A stretch of DNA of 64,000 nt, taken from contig JANQSA010000029.1 of NCBI GenBank assembly GCA_028284285.1, positions 1 through 64,000 on the forward strand. Reading direction: 5' to 3'. How positions within the stretch are numbered: the stretch's first letter is position 1; each line of letters starts with the position of its first letter. Origin of the DNA: Croceivirga sp. (lineage in GTDB: Bacteria; Bacteroidota; Bacteroidia; Flavobacteriales; Flavobacteriaceae). The position numbers were made by a program, and so were the translations under genes. A model generated the notes under the pieces. It did not search any database, was not told where the DNA came from, and saw only the letters and a list, made by a program, of their open reading frames with translations. Below are positions 52,990 to 62,546 of the stretch, piece by piece.

Positions 52990-55647
52990 TTAAAAACTAA
53001 TGGCCAGATTAATAAAAAAAGTTCGTCCAAAACCATACCAATATTTAGGGGCAAAGGAAGGATCGTTTCGCAGATTGTCCTGCCGGAGTTGTCCAAAATT
53101 TCCATTCCTGCTTTGTTCGTAACCTCCAGTTCTGAAGACCTGGTCAAAGGCATTGTTTACACTGGCAAAAAGGCTGATGTATTTTCCGTTTATCAACCAG
53201 GATTTTCCCCCGACCAGATTAAGAAGGTAAATATTTTCCAAGGGCTGCTGCCGCAAGACCTGGGATATATTTTCCGGAGTAGCTTCCAGAAAGGGTTGTC
53301 CTGTATCCGGGTTAAGAGCAAAGCTGGAGGTCCGGGTAATGGTGGAAATGTTTGCGTAGTTGTGCGCCAAATAATTTGCAGTAACTCCTGTCCACCAGTA
53401 TTTGGGATCCCTGTATTCAACTCCAAAAGCGAAGGCTGTTTGTGGACCCCGGGCCAGTTTCAGATCTTTAATGGCCGCCCGCCCCAGATCAACATTTCCC
53501 TCGGGATTGATCAGGTCTTCCTCAGGGCCGGCGGTATCAAAATTGATGCTAACATTGGGGTTACTGGCGTACTCGTATTGTCCGAGGTTGGCGGCTACAG
53601 ATAGTGTAACACTGGGAGAGGCCTGGTACTCCAACCCCAATTCAAGGCCTTTGTGTAGAGTGTCCAGGTGAGTAATGACCTCTTGCACAAAATCTGATCC
53701 CACTCCTGCATCCACAAAAAAGAAATTGACATCCGTAGTATTTTGGAATCTAGTATAAAGACCGGTCAGTCTACCTGTTATTTTGGACCACCGTATGAAG
53801 TAGTTCACATCAATAGTGGACAGCTGTTCCGATTGCAGATCGGGTACCAGTTGATTGTTTTCCCTGGGATTGATAAATACATTCTGCAGCATTGGAGGCC
53901 TGTTCAGATACCCGGAATTTATGCTTATCCAGTGCCTTGCTGTTAATTGGTACAACAGTCCCCCTTTAAGGCCATAGTTAAAGAAAGCTACCGCTTCACT
54001 ACCACCTCGGGAAGTTTCAGGGAAGCGCTCATTTTGGAAAATACCCTGCCGTTGATATTGTATACCCAAAAGCGTCCCTGAAAAGAAACCACTCCATTGC
54101 CGATGCTGCCATTGCAATTGTGAAAAAGCGCTCCATTCGGAGGCATCGATAGTATAATGGTAATTGAAAATATCTTCTTCTACTTTATTCAATTCCCCTT
54201 CCACATCGTTTTGGGTTGCGGAAAAGGGATCCATATCCTGATGGAATTCGGCGCCTAAAAGGTCTAGGATTTTAGCGTAATTCTGAGATTTTAAGGATCT
54301 GTAGTACCCTCCAAATTGTAAACGAAAAACGGTATTCAGTTTTAGGTTAGCTGCCGTTGAGAAGGTCCATTGTGTATCTGAGGCCATATCATCAAACAGC
54401 ACATATGCGGCTTTGCCTGAATTCTCCGGATTGGAATTGCTGGTATATAGTTGCTCCCAGTTGATCTGTTTGTTTTCCAGAAACCCCTCACGGGCAAGTG
54501 CAGCATTGGTAAAATCAGCACCAACGGGATTGTTTATATAAAAGCTTGGTAAATAGCGAAAGTAAGTAGGATCCGGATTAGGAGCATCAAAATAGCCCAG
54601 TCTGCTTCGGGCATTTGTGCCCAATTGGTAGGCTAACCCGGTGGTTACTTTAAGGTTGGGGGTGTTATAAAAATGATTGAGCATAAGGATAGGTTCAAAC
54701 ACCCTGCGTTCCCGGGAATTTCGGATTTTACCATTTTGAAGACCCCAATACGGATTATAATGGTTGCCGGCAAGGGTAGACACTTCTTCTGTAATTGCAC
54801 TGGACCGTCCACGTCTGTTCTTTGCCAATATACTCGTAAAGGCCCAGTTACTTTTTGGGTTTTTTTGATACTCCAGGGCTACAAAAAAGGAATAGGCATC
54901 ATAAAGGGTACCATCCATATACCCTTCTTTGGCCCATCTCCTCGAGGCAGATAAGGTATAGGTGAATCCACCTGGAGTATCCCCTGAATTGTAGGTGGCC
55001 ATCACCCTGCCCGTGTAACTTCTGTTGGATAAAGAAGAAGATATTCGTAGGCCGGGACGCATACCTGAAGGCCGCAGGTCTATGTTGGTATTTCCGAGAA
55101 TCCCCCCGAAACCGTATTCCTGAGCCTCCAGGCCGTTGGTAAATTCCTGGTTCCGGATCACATCGTTTAAACCACCCCAATTGTTCCATTGTGGCCGGCC
55201 GTCAAAGAATTTATTCATAAGAATACCATTAAGATATACCTGTCCTTCACGTGAATCGTATCCCCTCACTCTAAAGAAGGCCTGTCCGAAATCGAAGGCA
55301 GCCCTGGAAAGAAATAGGTCTTTGGTAGCCTGGAGTAGACCTGTAGCCGTAGAAAGTGTCTCCGTATCATCGGACAAATCTGCCTCTGTAAGTGAAATAA
55401 GATTGTCTGTCTTTTCAAGGGTGACATCTCTTTCCAAATAAATGTTTCCCAAGGTAATGTTGTGCCCTTCCAAAAGCAGTTCAAACTTTTGAAATTGATA
55501 ATCACTGGTTTGTATATTCAACACTTTTGGTCCTTTCATTGTGGTAGTTAAGAGAAAATATCCATTGGCATCCGTTGTGTAAGATTCTTTCACCCCCTGT
55601 AAAATAAGAGTTGCATTGGGGATCGGTTTTTTGGTCAATTGGTCCAA
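52990..55647 (-). CDS. TonB-dependent receptor with carboxypeptidase-regulatory-like domain
   Basis: At least 885 residues; outer-membrane uptake barrel. The N-terminal beta domain (about 5-70: KPIPNATLILQG, YTTDANGYFLL), the plug (FRVRGYDSREGQVYLNGILMNKF) and the barrel to the C-terminal FFINLAISF are present. The coordinates use the TTG at 55647, but the true N-terminus must lie upstream: the same frame, open to 55767, encodes RHSLFPILLFFSAIAVKCQ, a signal peptide, then STRVSGTILDQ. No ATG, GTG or TTG exists in that stretch. It is divergent from the secreted endonuclease gene. Confidence 0.85.
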   Translation of the reverse strand: MDQLTKKPIPNATLILQGVKESYTTDANGYFLLTTTMKGPKVLNIQTSDYQFQKFELLLEGHNITLGNIYLERDVTLEKTDNLISLTEADLSDDTETLSTATGLLQATKDLFLSRAAFDFGQAFFRVRGYDSREGQVYLNGILMNKFFDGRPQWNNWGGLNDVIRNQEFTNGLEAQEYGFGGILGNTNIDLRPSGMRPGLRISSSLSNRSYTGRVMATYNSGDTPGGFTYTLSASRRWAKEGYMDGTLYDAYSFFVALEYQKNPKSNWAFTSILAKNRRGRSSAITEEVSTLAGNHYNPYWGLQNGKIRNSRERRVFEPILMLNHFYNTPNLKVTTGLAYQLGTNARSRLGYFDAPNPDPTYFRYLPSFYINNPVGADFTNAALAREGFLENKQINWEQLYTSNSNPENSGKAAYVLFDDMASDTQWTFSTAANLKLNTVFRLQFGGYYRSLKSQNYAKILDLLGAEFHQDMDPFSATQNDVEGELNKVEEDIFNYHYTIDASEWSAFSQLQWQHRQWSGFFSGTLLGIQYQRQGIFQNERFPETSRGGSEAVAFFNYGLKGGLLYQLTARHWISINSGYLNRPPMLQNVFINPRENNQLVPDLQSEQLSTIDVNYFIRWSKITGRLTGLYTRFQNTTDVNFFFVDAGVGSDFVQEVITHLDTLHKGLELGLEYQASPSVTLSVAANLGQYEYASNPNVSINFDTAGPEEDLINPEGNVDLGRAAIKDLKLARGPQTAFAFGVEYRDPKYWWTGVTANYLAHNYANISTITRTSSFALNPDTGQPFLEATPENISQVLRQQPLENIYLLNLVGGKSWLINGKYISLFASVNNAFDQVFRTGGYEQSRNGNFGQLRQDNLRNDPSFAPKYWYGFGRTFFINLAISF

Positions 55648-55784
55648 AATGGTTCCCGAAACACGGGTAGATTGACACTTGACAGCTATCGCTGAAAAGA
55701 AGAGCAGGATGGGAAATAATGAATGACGTATAATGGTTGCTACTATTTTGACAGTACAAAATAAGAATTAAATAGAAAATATTC

Positions 55785-55792
55785 TATATTTG
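55785..55792 (+). promoter_or_regulatory. -7 element TATATTTG before the endonuclease gene
   Basis: TATATTTG at 55785-55792 matches TAnnTTTG exactly. It overlaps the TTG start codon at 55790-55792, so if it is active, translation must begin downstream, for example at the TTG at 55811. Confidence 0.5.
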
Positions 55793-56896
55793 ATTAAAAT
55801 ATTATATTCCTTGGTTAGGTTGAAGTGTTTTTTACTGGCACTATTTCTGTTGCAGCAGCTTGTATGGGCTCAACGTAAAGGGACTTACCATATCCGTACA
55901 ATTGCTTTTTACAATGTTGAGAATTTGTTCGACACTACAAATGATTCGCTAATTTTTGATGATGAAAGGACACCAAAAGGCAGCTACCGGTGGACAGAAA
56001 AGCGATACCGAAAAAAGATCACCCATATTTCAAAAGTGCTTTCCGAGATTGGCTTTCAAATGACAAAGACTTCTCCTGATGTTATTGGATTATGTGAGGT
56101 GGAGAACCGCAAAGTGGTGGAAGATCTGATAAACCATGCTTATCTAAAGGAGAGTAAGTATGGGATTCTACATGAAGATTCTCCGGATGAACGGGGAATA
56201 GATGTAGCGTTGTTGTATAAAGAAGCCGCATTTTTACCCATTTCGTTTCAAAGTAGACGGTTGGTACTCATTGACGAAGCCGGCTACCGGGATTATACCC
56301 GGGATCAATTGGTAGTTGAGGGTTTGTTGGATGAAGAAAAATTGTATTTCATAGTGAATCACTGGCCTTCGCGAAGCGGAGGAGAACTTCGTAGCAGGCC
56401 CAATCGTATCGCTGCAGCCCGGCTCAACAAACGTATCATGGATTCTATCCGGCGATTGGATGCAAACGCAAAAATTATTTGTATGGGCGATTTGAACGAT
56501 GATCCCGAGAGTGCAAGCGTAAAGAAAGTCTTAAAGACCAGGGAAAACCTAAATTATGGGGACAGTTTAAGTCTATTCAATCCCATGGAAAAGCTGTATA
56601 GAAAAGGCCTGGGTACTCTGGCCTACAGGGACAAATGGAATTTATTTGACCAGTTTGTCCTGACCCCGAATTTGCTTTCCGGGGAACGCAATCAATTTGT
56701 TTTTTGGAAAGCCGCCATTTTTGCCCCGGCTTACTTGATACGTAGGGAAGGGCGATACAAAGGATACCCTTTCAGGACCTATGTAGGCACGACCTATCAG
56801 GGAGGGTATGCCGACCATTTTCCGGTGTATTTCTATTTTATCAGGCAGATGAAGTATAACGATTCCCTCGAAAGTGGGAATACCAACTCGCCTTAG
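55790..56896 (+). CDS. Secreted endonuclease/exonuclease/phosphatase family protein
   Basis: 368 residues from TTG 55790; TTG at 55811 is also possible. The signal peptide ends LVWAQ. The EEP fold is clear: FYNVENLFDT, DVIGLCEVENRKVVEDLI, YFIVNHWPSRSGGELRSRPNR, IICMGDLNDDPES and GYADHFPVYF, covering Asn, Glu, His, Asp/Asn and the terminal Asp-His. It may cut nucleic acid or phosphoesters outside the cell. The divergent TonB receptor is a likely partner for uptake. Confidence 0.9.
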   Translation: MIKILYSLVRLKCFLLALFLLQQLVWAQRKGTYHIRTIAFYNVENLFDTTNDSLIFDDERTPKGSYRWTEKRYRKKITHISKVLSEIGFQMTKTSPDVIGLCEVENRKVVEDLINHAYLKESKYGILHEDSPDERGIDVALLYKEAAFLPISFQSRRLVLIDEAGYRDYTRDQLVVEGLLDEEKLYFIVNHWPSRSGGELRSRPNRIAAARLNKRIMDSIRRLDANAKIICMGDLNDDPESASVKKVLKTRENLNYGDSLSLFNPMEKLYRKGLGTLAYRDKWNLFDQFVLTPNLLSGERNQFVFWKAAIFAPAYLIRREGRYKGYPFRTYVGTTYQGGYADHFPVYFYFIRQMKYNDSLESGNTNSP

Positions 56897-57330
56897 TTGA
56901 GCCACTGCCCCCAGGGAATTCTACTTAAAATCAGAAGCAATCCTAATCCGTAGAAAATAGCAATGCTTTTAAATTTGGCAGTATCCCCTTCTTTTCGCTT
57001 ATGCCGGGACCAACCGATGGTAATCAGGGCAATAGCGATGATATTGGTAAACGGATGCTCAACCGCTAACAAGCGGGCTGGGGCATTAAGCCCACCCATC
57101 CCAAGGATTTGGATCGCTTTCAGGCCACTGGTAGAAACAAAGAACACGATCAATCCCACTATTAATTGAATATGGCTTAGAATTAATGCGAACAAACTTA
57201 TTCTCAAGTCCTTTTCAAAACGGAATTCTTTTTTGGAGAGCCACCCTATAAGGGCATTGGCCACCGCTACGAGCAGCACCAATAAAACAATATAGGCTAA
57301 GTAGGAGTGAAGGTTTTTCAGGATTTCCAT
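56893..57330 (-). CDS. Conserved membrane protein, four segments
   Basis: 145 residues from the ATG at 57330 (MEILKNLHSYLAYIVLLVLLV). Four hydrophobic segments: 8-30, 44-66, 92-105 and 124-137. A His in the first segment (LHSYLAY) and another in VEHPFTNIIAIALITIGWSRHKRK recall cytochrome b-like proteins, but this is only resemblance. It overlaps the 3' end of the endonuclease gene by 4 bases on the opposite strand. A decayed second copy of its 3' end lies at 52780-52950. Confidence 0.8.
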   Translation of the reverse strand: MEILKNLHSYLAYIVLLVLLVAVANALIGWLSKKEFRFEKDLRISLFALILSHIQLIVGLIVFFVSTSGLKAIQILGMGGLNAPARLLAVEHPFTNIIAIALITIGWSRHKRKEGDTAKFKSIAIFYGLGLLLILSRIPWGQWLN

Positions 57331-57348
57331 GGTGATTGATTTGCACCC

Positions 57349-57356
57349 TAAAAGTA
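57349..57356 (-). promoter_or_regulatory. -7 element TACTTTTA for the membrane protein
   Basis: The reverse complement of 57349-57356 is TACTTTTA, one mismatch to TAnnTTTG. It ends 18 bases before the ATG at 57330. Confidence 0.4.
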
Positions 57357-57369
57357 GTGATTTTTGAAA

Positions 57370-57417
57370 ATAAAAAACCCTGCCCGCTTTGTCCTTTAAA
57401 AGCCCGGGCAGGGTTTT
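57370..57417 (-). terminator. Terminator of the Oar-like TonB receptor gene
   Basis: Arms AAAACCCTGCCCG (57374-57386) and CGGGCAGGGTTTT (57405-57417) form a perfect 13-bp stem. On the minus strand it is followed by a T-rich run. It lies 30 bases after the stop of the receptor gene at 57447. Confidence 0.85.
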
Positions 57418-57446
57418 CGAAACCCTATGAGGGTTGTTACTCCCTT

Positions 57447-60400
57447 TTAATTGAAAATATATCGCAATCCTAATTGCATTTGCCATCTGGAGGATTGCAG
57501 GCCATCATCTTCAATCTCCTCAATTCTATCCAATATTTCAGGATCAAAATTGAAAGAAGGATTTGAGTTTGCACCGTCAACAACATTTATAAGACTAACC
57601 TCGTTAAAGTTTCCGACAGTTCTTCTTTCCCCCCAATCACTATTTAACAAATTGGTAAAGTTAAAAATGTCAACACTGAATTGTAAGGTATGTTTGGTAT
57701 TCCCGGTGGTTAAGGAAAAATCTTGCAGAAATCGCAGATCCAAGATATGGCTCCATGGCCCTTGCTCCCCATTTCTTTCAACATACTGCCCTCTTCTACT
57801 ACTTAAATAATCATCGGATTCAATAAAGCTGTTTAAGGCGGTCCATTGCTGATCGGCTGTTAAATCATCCGAATCTACCAGGTTGATCTCATCCCTGCTG
57901 GAAGGAACATAGATCAAGGCGTTGTCCCTGGAATCATCGTTTAAAATAAAATCTCCAAAGGAAGGCGTACCATAGACATAGGTGAACGGTGGCGCTTGTT
58001 CACCTGTATAGAACAGGCTTAAGGTTGATTTAATATTATCATTCCATCTCAGTTCATAGGAAACATTAGCAATGATTCGATGTCCTTGATTAAAGTCCGA
58101 CCTCGTAACGGGGGGATTGGCATTTTTACCATTTACGGTTTGTAAATTTCGCCATTGCGAGCTGTTCTGAGAAGACGTTCCTTCAAAGATGGCATTTGCC
58201 TCGCCATAGGAATAGGAGACCTGCCCCGCAAATCCATTTTCAAACGGTTTTCTCAGGGTAAACGAGAAATTGTAAGAGTCGCCTCCTCCGGTATTGGAAG
58301 CCAGATACACACCTCCATAAGTTGGGTCTATCCTATCAAAAAAGTTATAGAAGGGTCGGTTATCAGCACCATCCAGGACACCTACAGGGCCTCCTATATT
58401 TAGGTTTTCATAAAAAACTTCGGTGATGTTGTCGGTCCAGATGAAATCTGCACTTGCGATAAGTCCCCAAAAAGGAAGCTTTTGATCTATAGCAATGTTA
58501 GTTCTAAAACGTTGTGGTAACTTAAACCCGGGAGCAAACAAATCAATATTACCACCAACTTCTCCTGAGCCAGGTGTAATATGGCTGGGTTGGCTATTAA
58601 CATCAGGATTAAAGACAAGCGCATTAGGATCGGTAAAATCCCTTTCATCACTTGAACCTCCTGTGATACCGTTGTTATTGTACGTTCCACCGGGCCATAC
58701 TAAAGGCAGGCGTGAGGTGAAAATTCCGAAACCACCTCTGATTTGTGTAGTTCTGTTTCCATTGACGTCCCAGTTAAAACCTACTCTGGGCGAAAACATT
58801 ACTTTGGTGTCAACTCCCCGGCCTACACGGGCATCTTGAAGGTCTTTGCCAGCAGCTTCCAACAACCCCACTGTCCTTGTGTTGAAATCTTCGTTTTCTG
58901 CTCCATCTTCCCATATCGGAATATCAAATCGGGCACCAATAGTGGCCTTAAAATTATCCGTTAGTTGTATTTCATCCTGAACATAAAAGCCCAATTGGAG
59001 TAATTCAAATTCTGAAGCTCCAGTTGATTCATCTCCTACATTTGGACCAGCCAAAAGCGAATAGCCTCTATCATAATTGTCTGCAGGTTCTTCATTAAGG
59101 AAATTTTCCAGAGCTGTAGCAACCAACGTATCGTTTTCGCCATCCCCATTCGTATCCTCGAAGGTATCAAAATACTGATAGCGTCCAAAATTGTTCGCAA
59201 AAAAGAGATTCTTCATCCGACTATATTCGTTGTGAGTACCAATCGTAATGGTATGCGCTCCTTGATATATCTCGAAATTGTTGGTCAATGTAAAGATGTC
59301 CTGGTTTAAAAGGTTGGCAGTAGAGAAGCGTTCCGCTCCAAAGTTTATTTCGGAATCTCCACTACCGTCTCTTATAGTTACAGTTGGAAAAGGGTTGCCA
59401 AAGGGATCTCTATCATCTCTAACTCTTGTATATCCGAAAACGAAACTATTGGCAAATTTGTTTCCAATTTGGGAGTTTAACTCGATAGAAGTTGAATTGG
59501 TGGTAGAAGTAAACAGTTCTGAACCGTTTATAAATGAAATGGAAGTATTGTCAGATTCCCTGGCCTCCAGATTTTCTGCTTTAACGTAATTGTGCCTTAC
59601 ACTGAGTTTGTTCGCCTGGTTAATGTTCCAGTCCACTTTGAGTGTGAGTTTATCACTATCTAATGTTCTGGTGTTGTTGTCAAATCCTCCAATGTCATAA
59701 TTGTATCTGTCGGAAACAAATTGTCTTAGATTATCCAGGTCTTGTCGGCTTGATCTACCCACGTAGTTACTGAAAAGAAAAGGTTGAGGGGTTTCATCCT
59801 CCTGCCGCTCATAGTTAACAAAATAAAAGAGTTTGTCCTCAATTATGGGACCACCTACTCTAATGCCGTACGTCAACGCAGAAAAATCAGCGAGCTTTTG
59901 TCTTTCTTCACCATCTCCAACCAATCCGGGAGGTGTTTCACCGGCCAAATCCTGATTTCTCAAAAAACCATATACCGAACCCTGAACTTTGTTGGTACCG
60001 GAACGGGTAATGGCACTTATAGCACCACCGGCAAAACCACCGATTCTTACATCAAAAGGAGCCAGTGCCACCTGAAAAGATTCTATGGCATCTACTGAAA
60101 ATGGATTTACTCCTGTTTGCCCTCCGTTAGTGCCTGATCCTGCCAAACCAAAAACATCGTTATTGATAGCTCCGTCAATATAAATTGCGTTAAGCCTATT
60201 GTTTTGTCCTGCCAACGAGATGGAGAATCCATCGTCTCCTTCTCGTATTTGCGCTTGAGGCGTAATTCGGGCAAAATCCGCAATGGATCGGGAAACGGTA
60301 GGTAGCGTGTTGATTTCTCGAAGGGTAATATTGGTTTGTGCCCCGGTTTTATCAGAGTCAAAAACTCCACTGTTATCACCTACTAACACCACTTCATCAA

Positions 60401-60740
60401 GAGCAGTAGCGGACTCTGAAAGATTCGTACTAATCCTGAATGATTGGCCGAGATTTAGGAAAACATCCTGTTTAACAAAATCGTTAAAACCAACGTAAGA
60501 GATCTTTACTTCATAGGGACCTCCGGGACGCATCCCGGAAATACGATAAAACCCATCGAAGTCTGTGGCAGCACCGTAGGTAGTTCCGGAGGGAACGTGA
60601 ATGGCCACAACACTGGCTCCCGGGAGGGGTTCTCCGGAAGCATCGGTTATTTTTCCACCCATTGAGGAGGTGGTAACCCCTTGTGAAAATACAAATGCAG
60701 TCACAAATAGGGCTGCAAAAGCCAAGCAGATTTTTTTCAT
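57447..60740 (-). CDS. Oar-like TonB-dependent receptor
   Basis: 1097 residues. A signal peptide ends AFVFSQ. The N-terminal carboxypeptidase-regulatory-like domain (about 27-110: GKITDASGEPLPGASVVAIH, YGAATDFDGFYRISGMRPG) is followed by a plug (NTLPTVSRSIADFARITPQ, GGAISAITRSGTNKVQGSVYG) and a large barrel ending LGLRYIFN. This fits Oar-type receptors for large exported or imported substrates, sometimes linked to adhesion or protease export. The substrate is unknown. A strong terminator follows. Confidence 0.95.
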   Translation of the reverse strand: MKKICLAFAALFVTAFVFSQGVTTSSMGGKITDASGEPLPGASVVAIHVPSGTTYGAATDFDGFYRISGMRPGGPYEVKISYVGFNDFVKQDVFLNLGQSFRISTNLSESATALDEVVLVGDNSGVFDSDKTGAQTNITLREINTLPTVSRSIADFARITPQAQIREGDDGFSISLAGQNNRLNAIYIDGAINNDVFGLAGSGTNGGQTGVNPFSVDAIESFQVALAPFDVRIGGFAGGAISAITRSGTNKVQGSVYGFLRNQDLAGETPPGLVGDGEERQKLADFSALTYGIRVGGPIIEDKLFYFVNYERQEDETPQPFLFSNYVGRSSRQDLDNLRQFVSDRYNYDIGGFDNNTRTLDSDKLTLKVDWNINQANKLSVRHNYVKAENLEARESDNTSISFINGSELFTSTTNSTSIELNSQIGNKFANSFVFGYTRVRDDRDPFGNPFPTVTIRDGSGDSEINFGAERFSTANLLNQDIFTLTNNFEIYQGAHTITIGTHNEYSRMKNLFFANNFGRYQYFDTFEDTNGDGENDTLVATALENFLNEEPADNYDRGYSLLAGPNVGDESTGASEFELLQLGFYVQDEIQLTDNFKATIGARFDIPIWEDGAENEDFNTRTVGLLEAAGKDLQDARVGRGVDTKVMFSPRVGFNWDVNGNRTTQIRGGFGIFTSRLPLVWPGGTYNNNGITGGSSDERDFTDPNALVFNPDVNSQPSHITPGSGEVGGNIDLFAPGFKLPQRFRTNIAIDQKLPFWGLIASADFIWTDNITEVFYENLNIGGPVGVLDGADNRPFYNFFDRIDPTYGGVYLASNTGGGDSYNFSFTLRKPFENGFAGQVSYSYGEANAIFEGTSSQNSSQWRNLQTVNGKNANPPVTRSDFNQGHRIIANVSYELRWNDNIKSTLSLFYTGEQAPPFTYVYGTPSFGDFILNDDSRDNALIYVPSSRDEINLVDSDDLTADQQWTALNSFIESDDYLSSRRGQYVERNGEQGPWSHILDLRFLQDFSLTTGNTKHTLQFSVDIFNFTNLLNSDWGERRTVGNFNEVSLINVVDGANSNPSFNFDPEILDRIEEIEDDGLQSSRWQMQLGLRYIFN

Positions 60741-60905
60741 TTTACAGTTTTTAATTGTTCAATTAGCACTGCAAACTTCACGTATATGTATGGGAAACCG
60801 ATTAAGGTAAGGTTAAATTGAAAAGGTAGGTTTAACAATTATTTAACACTCATAAATAACTGTTTATCAGTTACTTACAATGTATTTTGTGATTGATAAA
60901 TTGTA

Positions 60906-62546
60906 CTATTTTTGGCTGAATTTTTGTAAAAGTCGTAATGTAGAGGCGTCATGATTGCCAAATTCAGAATTTTCAATTTCCTTCAATATCGTTTTGGCCA
61001 ATTGTTTCCCCAGTTCTACACCCCATTGATCGTAACTAAAGATATTCCACACTACACCTTGAACAAATATTTTATGTTCGTACAAGGCGATCAGCGCGCC
61101 TAAGTTTTTAGGGGACAATCTATCGATAAGAAGGGTAGTAGTGGGTTTGTTCCCCTCGAACAACTTAAAAGGTAGTAGTTGTTGTATGTCCTCTTCAGAT
61201 AGCCCTGAACCTTGTAGCTCTTGCTGTACTTCTTCTTCCGTTTTACCATTCATAAGGGCTTCCGTCTGGGCAAAAAAATTGGCCATAAGTTTGTTATGGT
61301 GGTCCTGGTTGCCGTGTAACGGTTTTTTAAAGCCAATAAAATCGGTTGGGATCAGTTTTGTACCCTGATGGATCAATTGAAAAAAAGCGTGCTGTGAATT
61401 GGTGCCGGGTTCCCCCCAAATGATCGTTCCTGTTTCATAACCCACCCTTTCTCCATTTCTGGCCCTGCTTTTACCATTACTCTCCATGATCCCTTGCTGC
61501 AGATAGGCGGATAATCGATGAAGATATTGGGTATATGGAATTATAGCTTCCGTCTCCGCTCCAAAGAAATTATTGTACCAAACACTTATCAGGGCAAGTA
61601 TCACAGGAATATTTACGGACAATTCTGATGTTCTGAAATGGGTATCCATGCTATTCGCCCCTTCCAGAAGTTGTTCATAGTTTTTATATCCAACGGATAG
61701 TGCAATGGAAAGCCCAACGGCGCTCCAAAGAGAAAATCGCCCTCCTACCCAGTCCCACATCGGAAAGACGTTGTCTTCGGTAATCCCGAATTCCCTTATC
61801 TTTTCCGCGTTTGTGGAAACGGCTATGAAATGCTCTGCAATAGCCGTTTCCGGGGCATGTTGTAAAAACCATTCTTTTATGGTTTGGGCGTTACTTTGTG
61901 TCTCCTGGGTAGTAAAGGATTTTGAGACCACAATAAACAAGGTAGTTTCAGGATCTAGTTTTTTTATGATTTCCTGGACATGATCCCCATCCACGTTGCT
62001 TACAAAGTGGATATTTAGATGATTCTTGTAGAAACCCAAAGCTTCGGTAGCCATAACCGGCCCCAGATCCGAGCCACCAATACCAATATTTACAATATCC
62101 GTAAACGGCTTATCTGAATAGCCTGTTTTCTCTCCGGAGATTACAGCATCGGAAAACCGTTTTATTTTTTCACGAATCTCATAAACCTCCGGAACAACAT
62201 TTTTACCGGCTACCAAAACAGTCTCTTCTTTCTTTGCCCGTAAGGCGGTATGTAAGACCGCTCTTCCCTCGGTTTCATTGATAAGGTCGCCGGAAAAGTA
62301 AGCTTCAATAGCGGCCCCCAGTTTCATTTCTTGAGCCAGTTGCAATAGCAGATCTACCGTTTCCTCAGTAATTCTGTGCTTGGAATAGTCTACTAAAAAA
62401 TCATCCCATTCAATGGAAAGGGTTTTAGCCCTTTTCGGATCGTTCTGAAAAAATGATTTTAAGTGAAGTTCTTTTATTGCGTTGTGATGTGCAGTTAGTT
62501 GCTGCCATGCTGGGGTAGTAGTCGGGTCAGTTTTGGGTAATGCCAT
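60906..62546 (-). CDS. pgi: Glucose-6-phosphate isomerase
   Basis: 546 residues. Interconverts glucose 6-phosphate and fructose 6-phosphate. Sugar-phosphate sites are visible in [28 protein letters not shown] and [15 protein letters not shown]. The C-terminal region [19 protein letters not shown] and [19 protein letters not shown] carry the catalytic Glu, His and Lys. The ATG at 62546 overlaps the end of the M23 peptidase gene by 20 bases, so they are one operon. Confidence 0.97.
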   Translation of the reverse strand: MALPKTDPTTTPAWQQLTAHHNAIKELHLKSFFQNDPKRAKTLSIEWDDFLVDYSKHRITEETVDLLLQLAQEMKLGAAIEAYFSGDLINETEGRAVLHTALRAKKEETVLVAGKNVVPEVYEIREKIKRFSDAVISGEKTGYSDKPFTDIVNIGIGGSDLGPVMATEALGFYKNHLNIHFVSNVDGDHVQEIIKKLDPETTLFIVVSKSFTTQETQSNAQTIKEWFLQHAPETAIAEHFIAVSTNAEKIREFGITEDNVFPMWDWVGGRFSLWSAVGLSIALSVGYKNYEQLLEGANSMDTHFRTSELSVNIPVILALISVWYNNFFGAETEAIIPYTQYLHRLSAYLQQGIMESNGKSRARNGERVGYETGTIIWGEPGTNSQHAFFQLIHQGTKLIPTDFIGFKKPLHGNQDHHNKLMANFFAQTEALMNGKTEEEVQQELQGSGLSEEDIQQLLPFKLFEGNKPTTTLLIDRLSPKNLGALIALYEHKIFVQGVVWNIFSYDQWGVELGKQLAKTILKEIENSEFGNHDASTLRLLQKFSQK

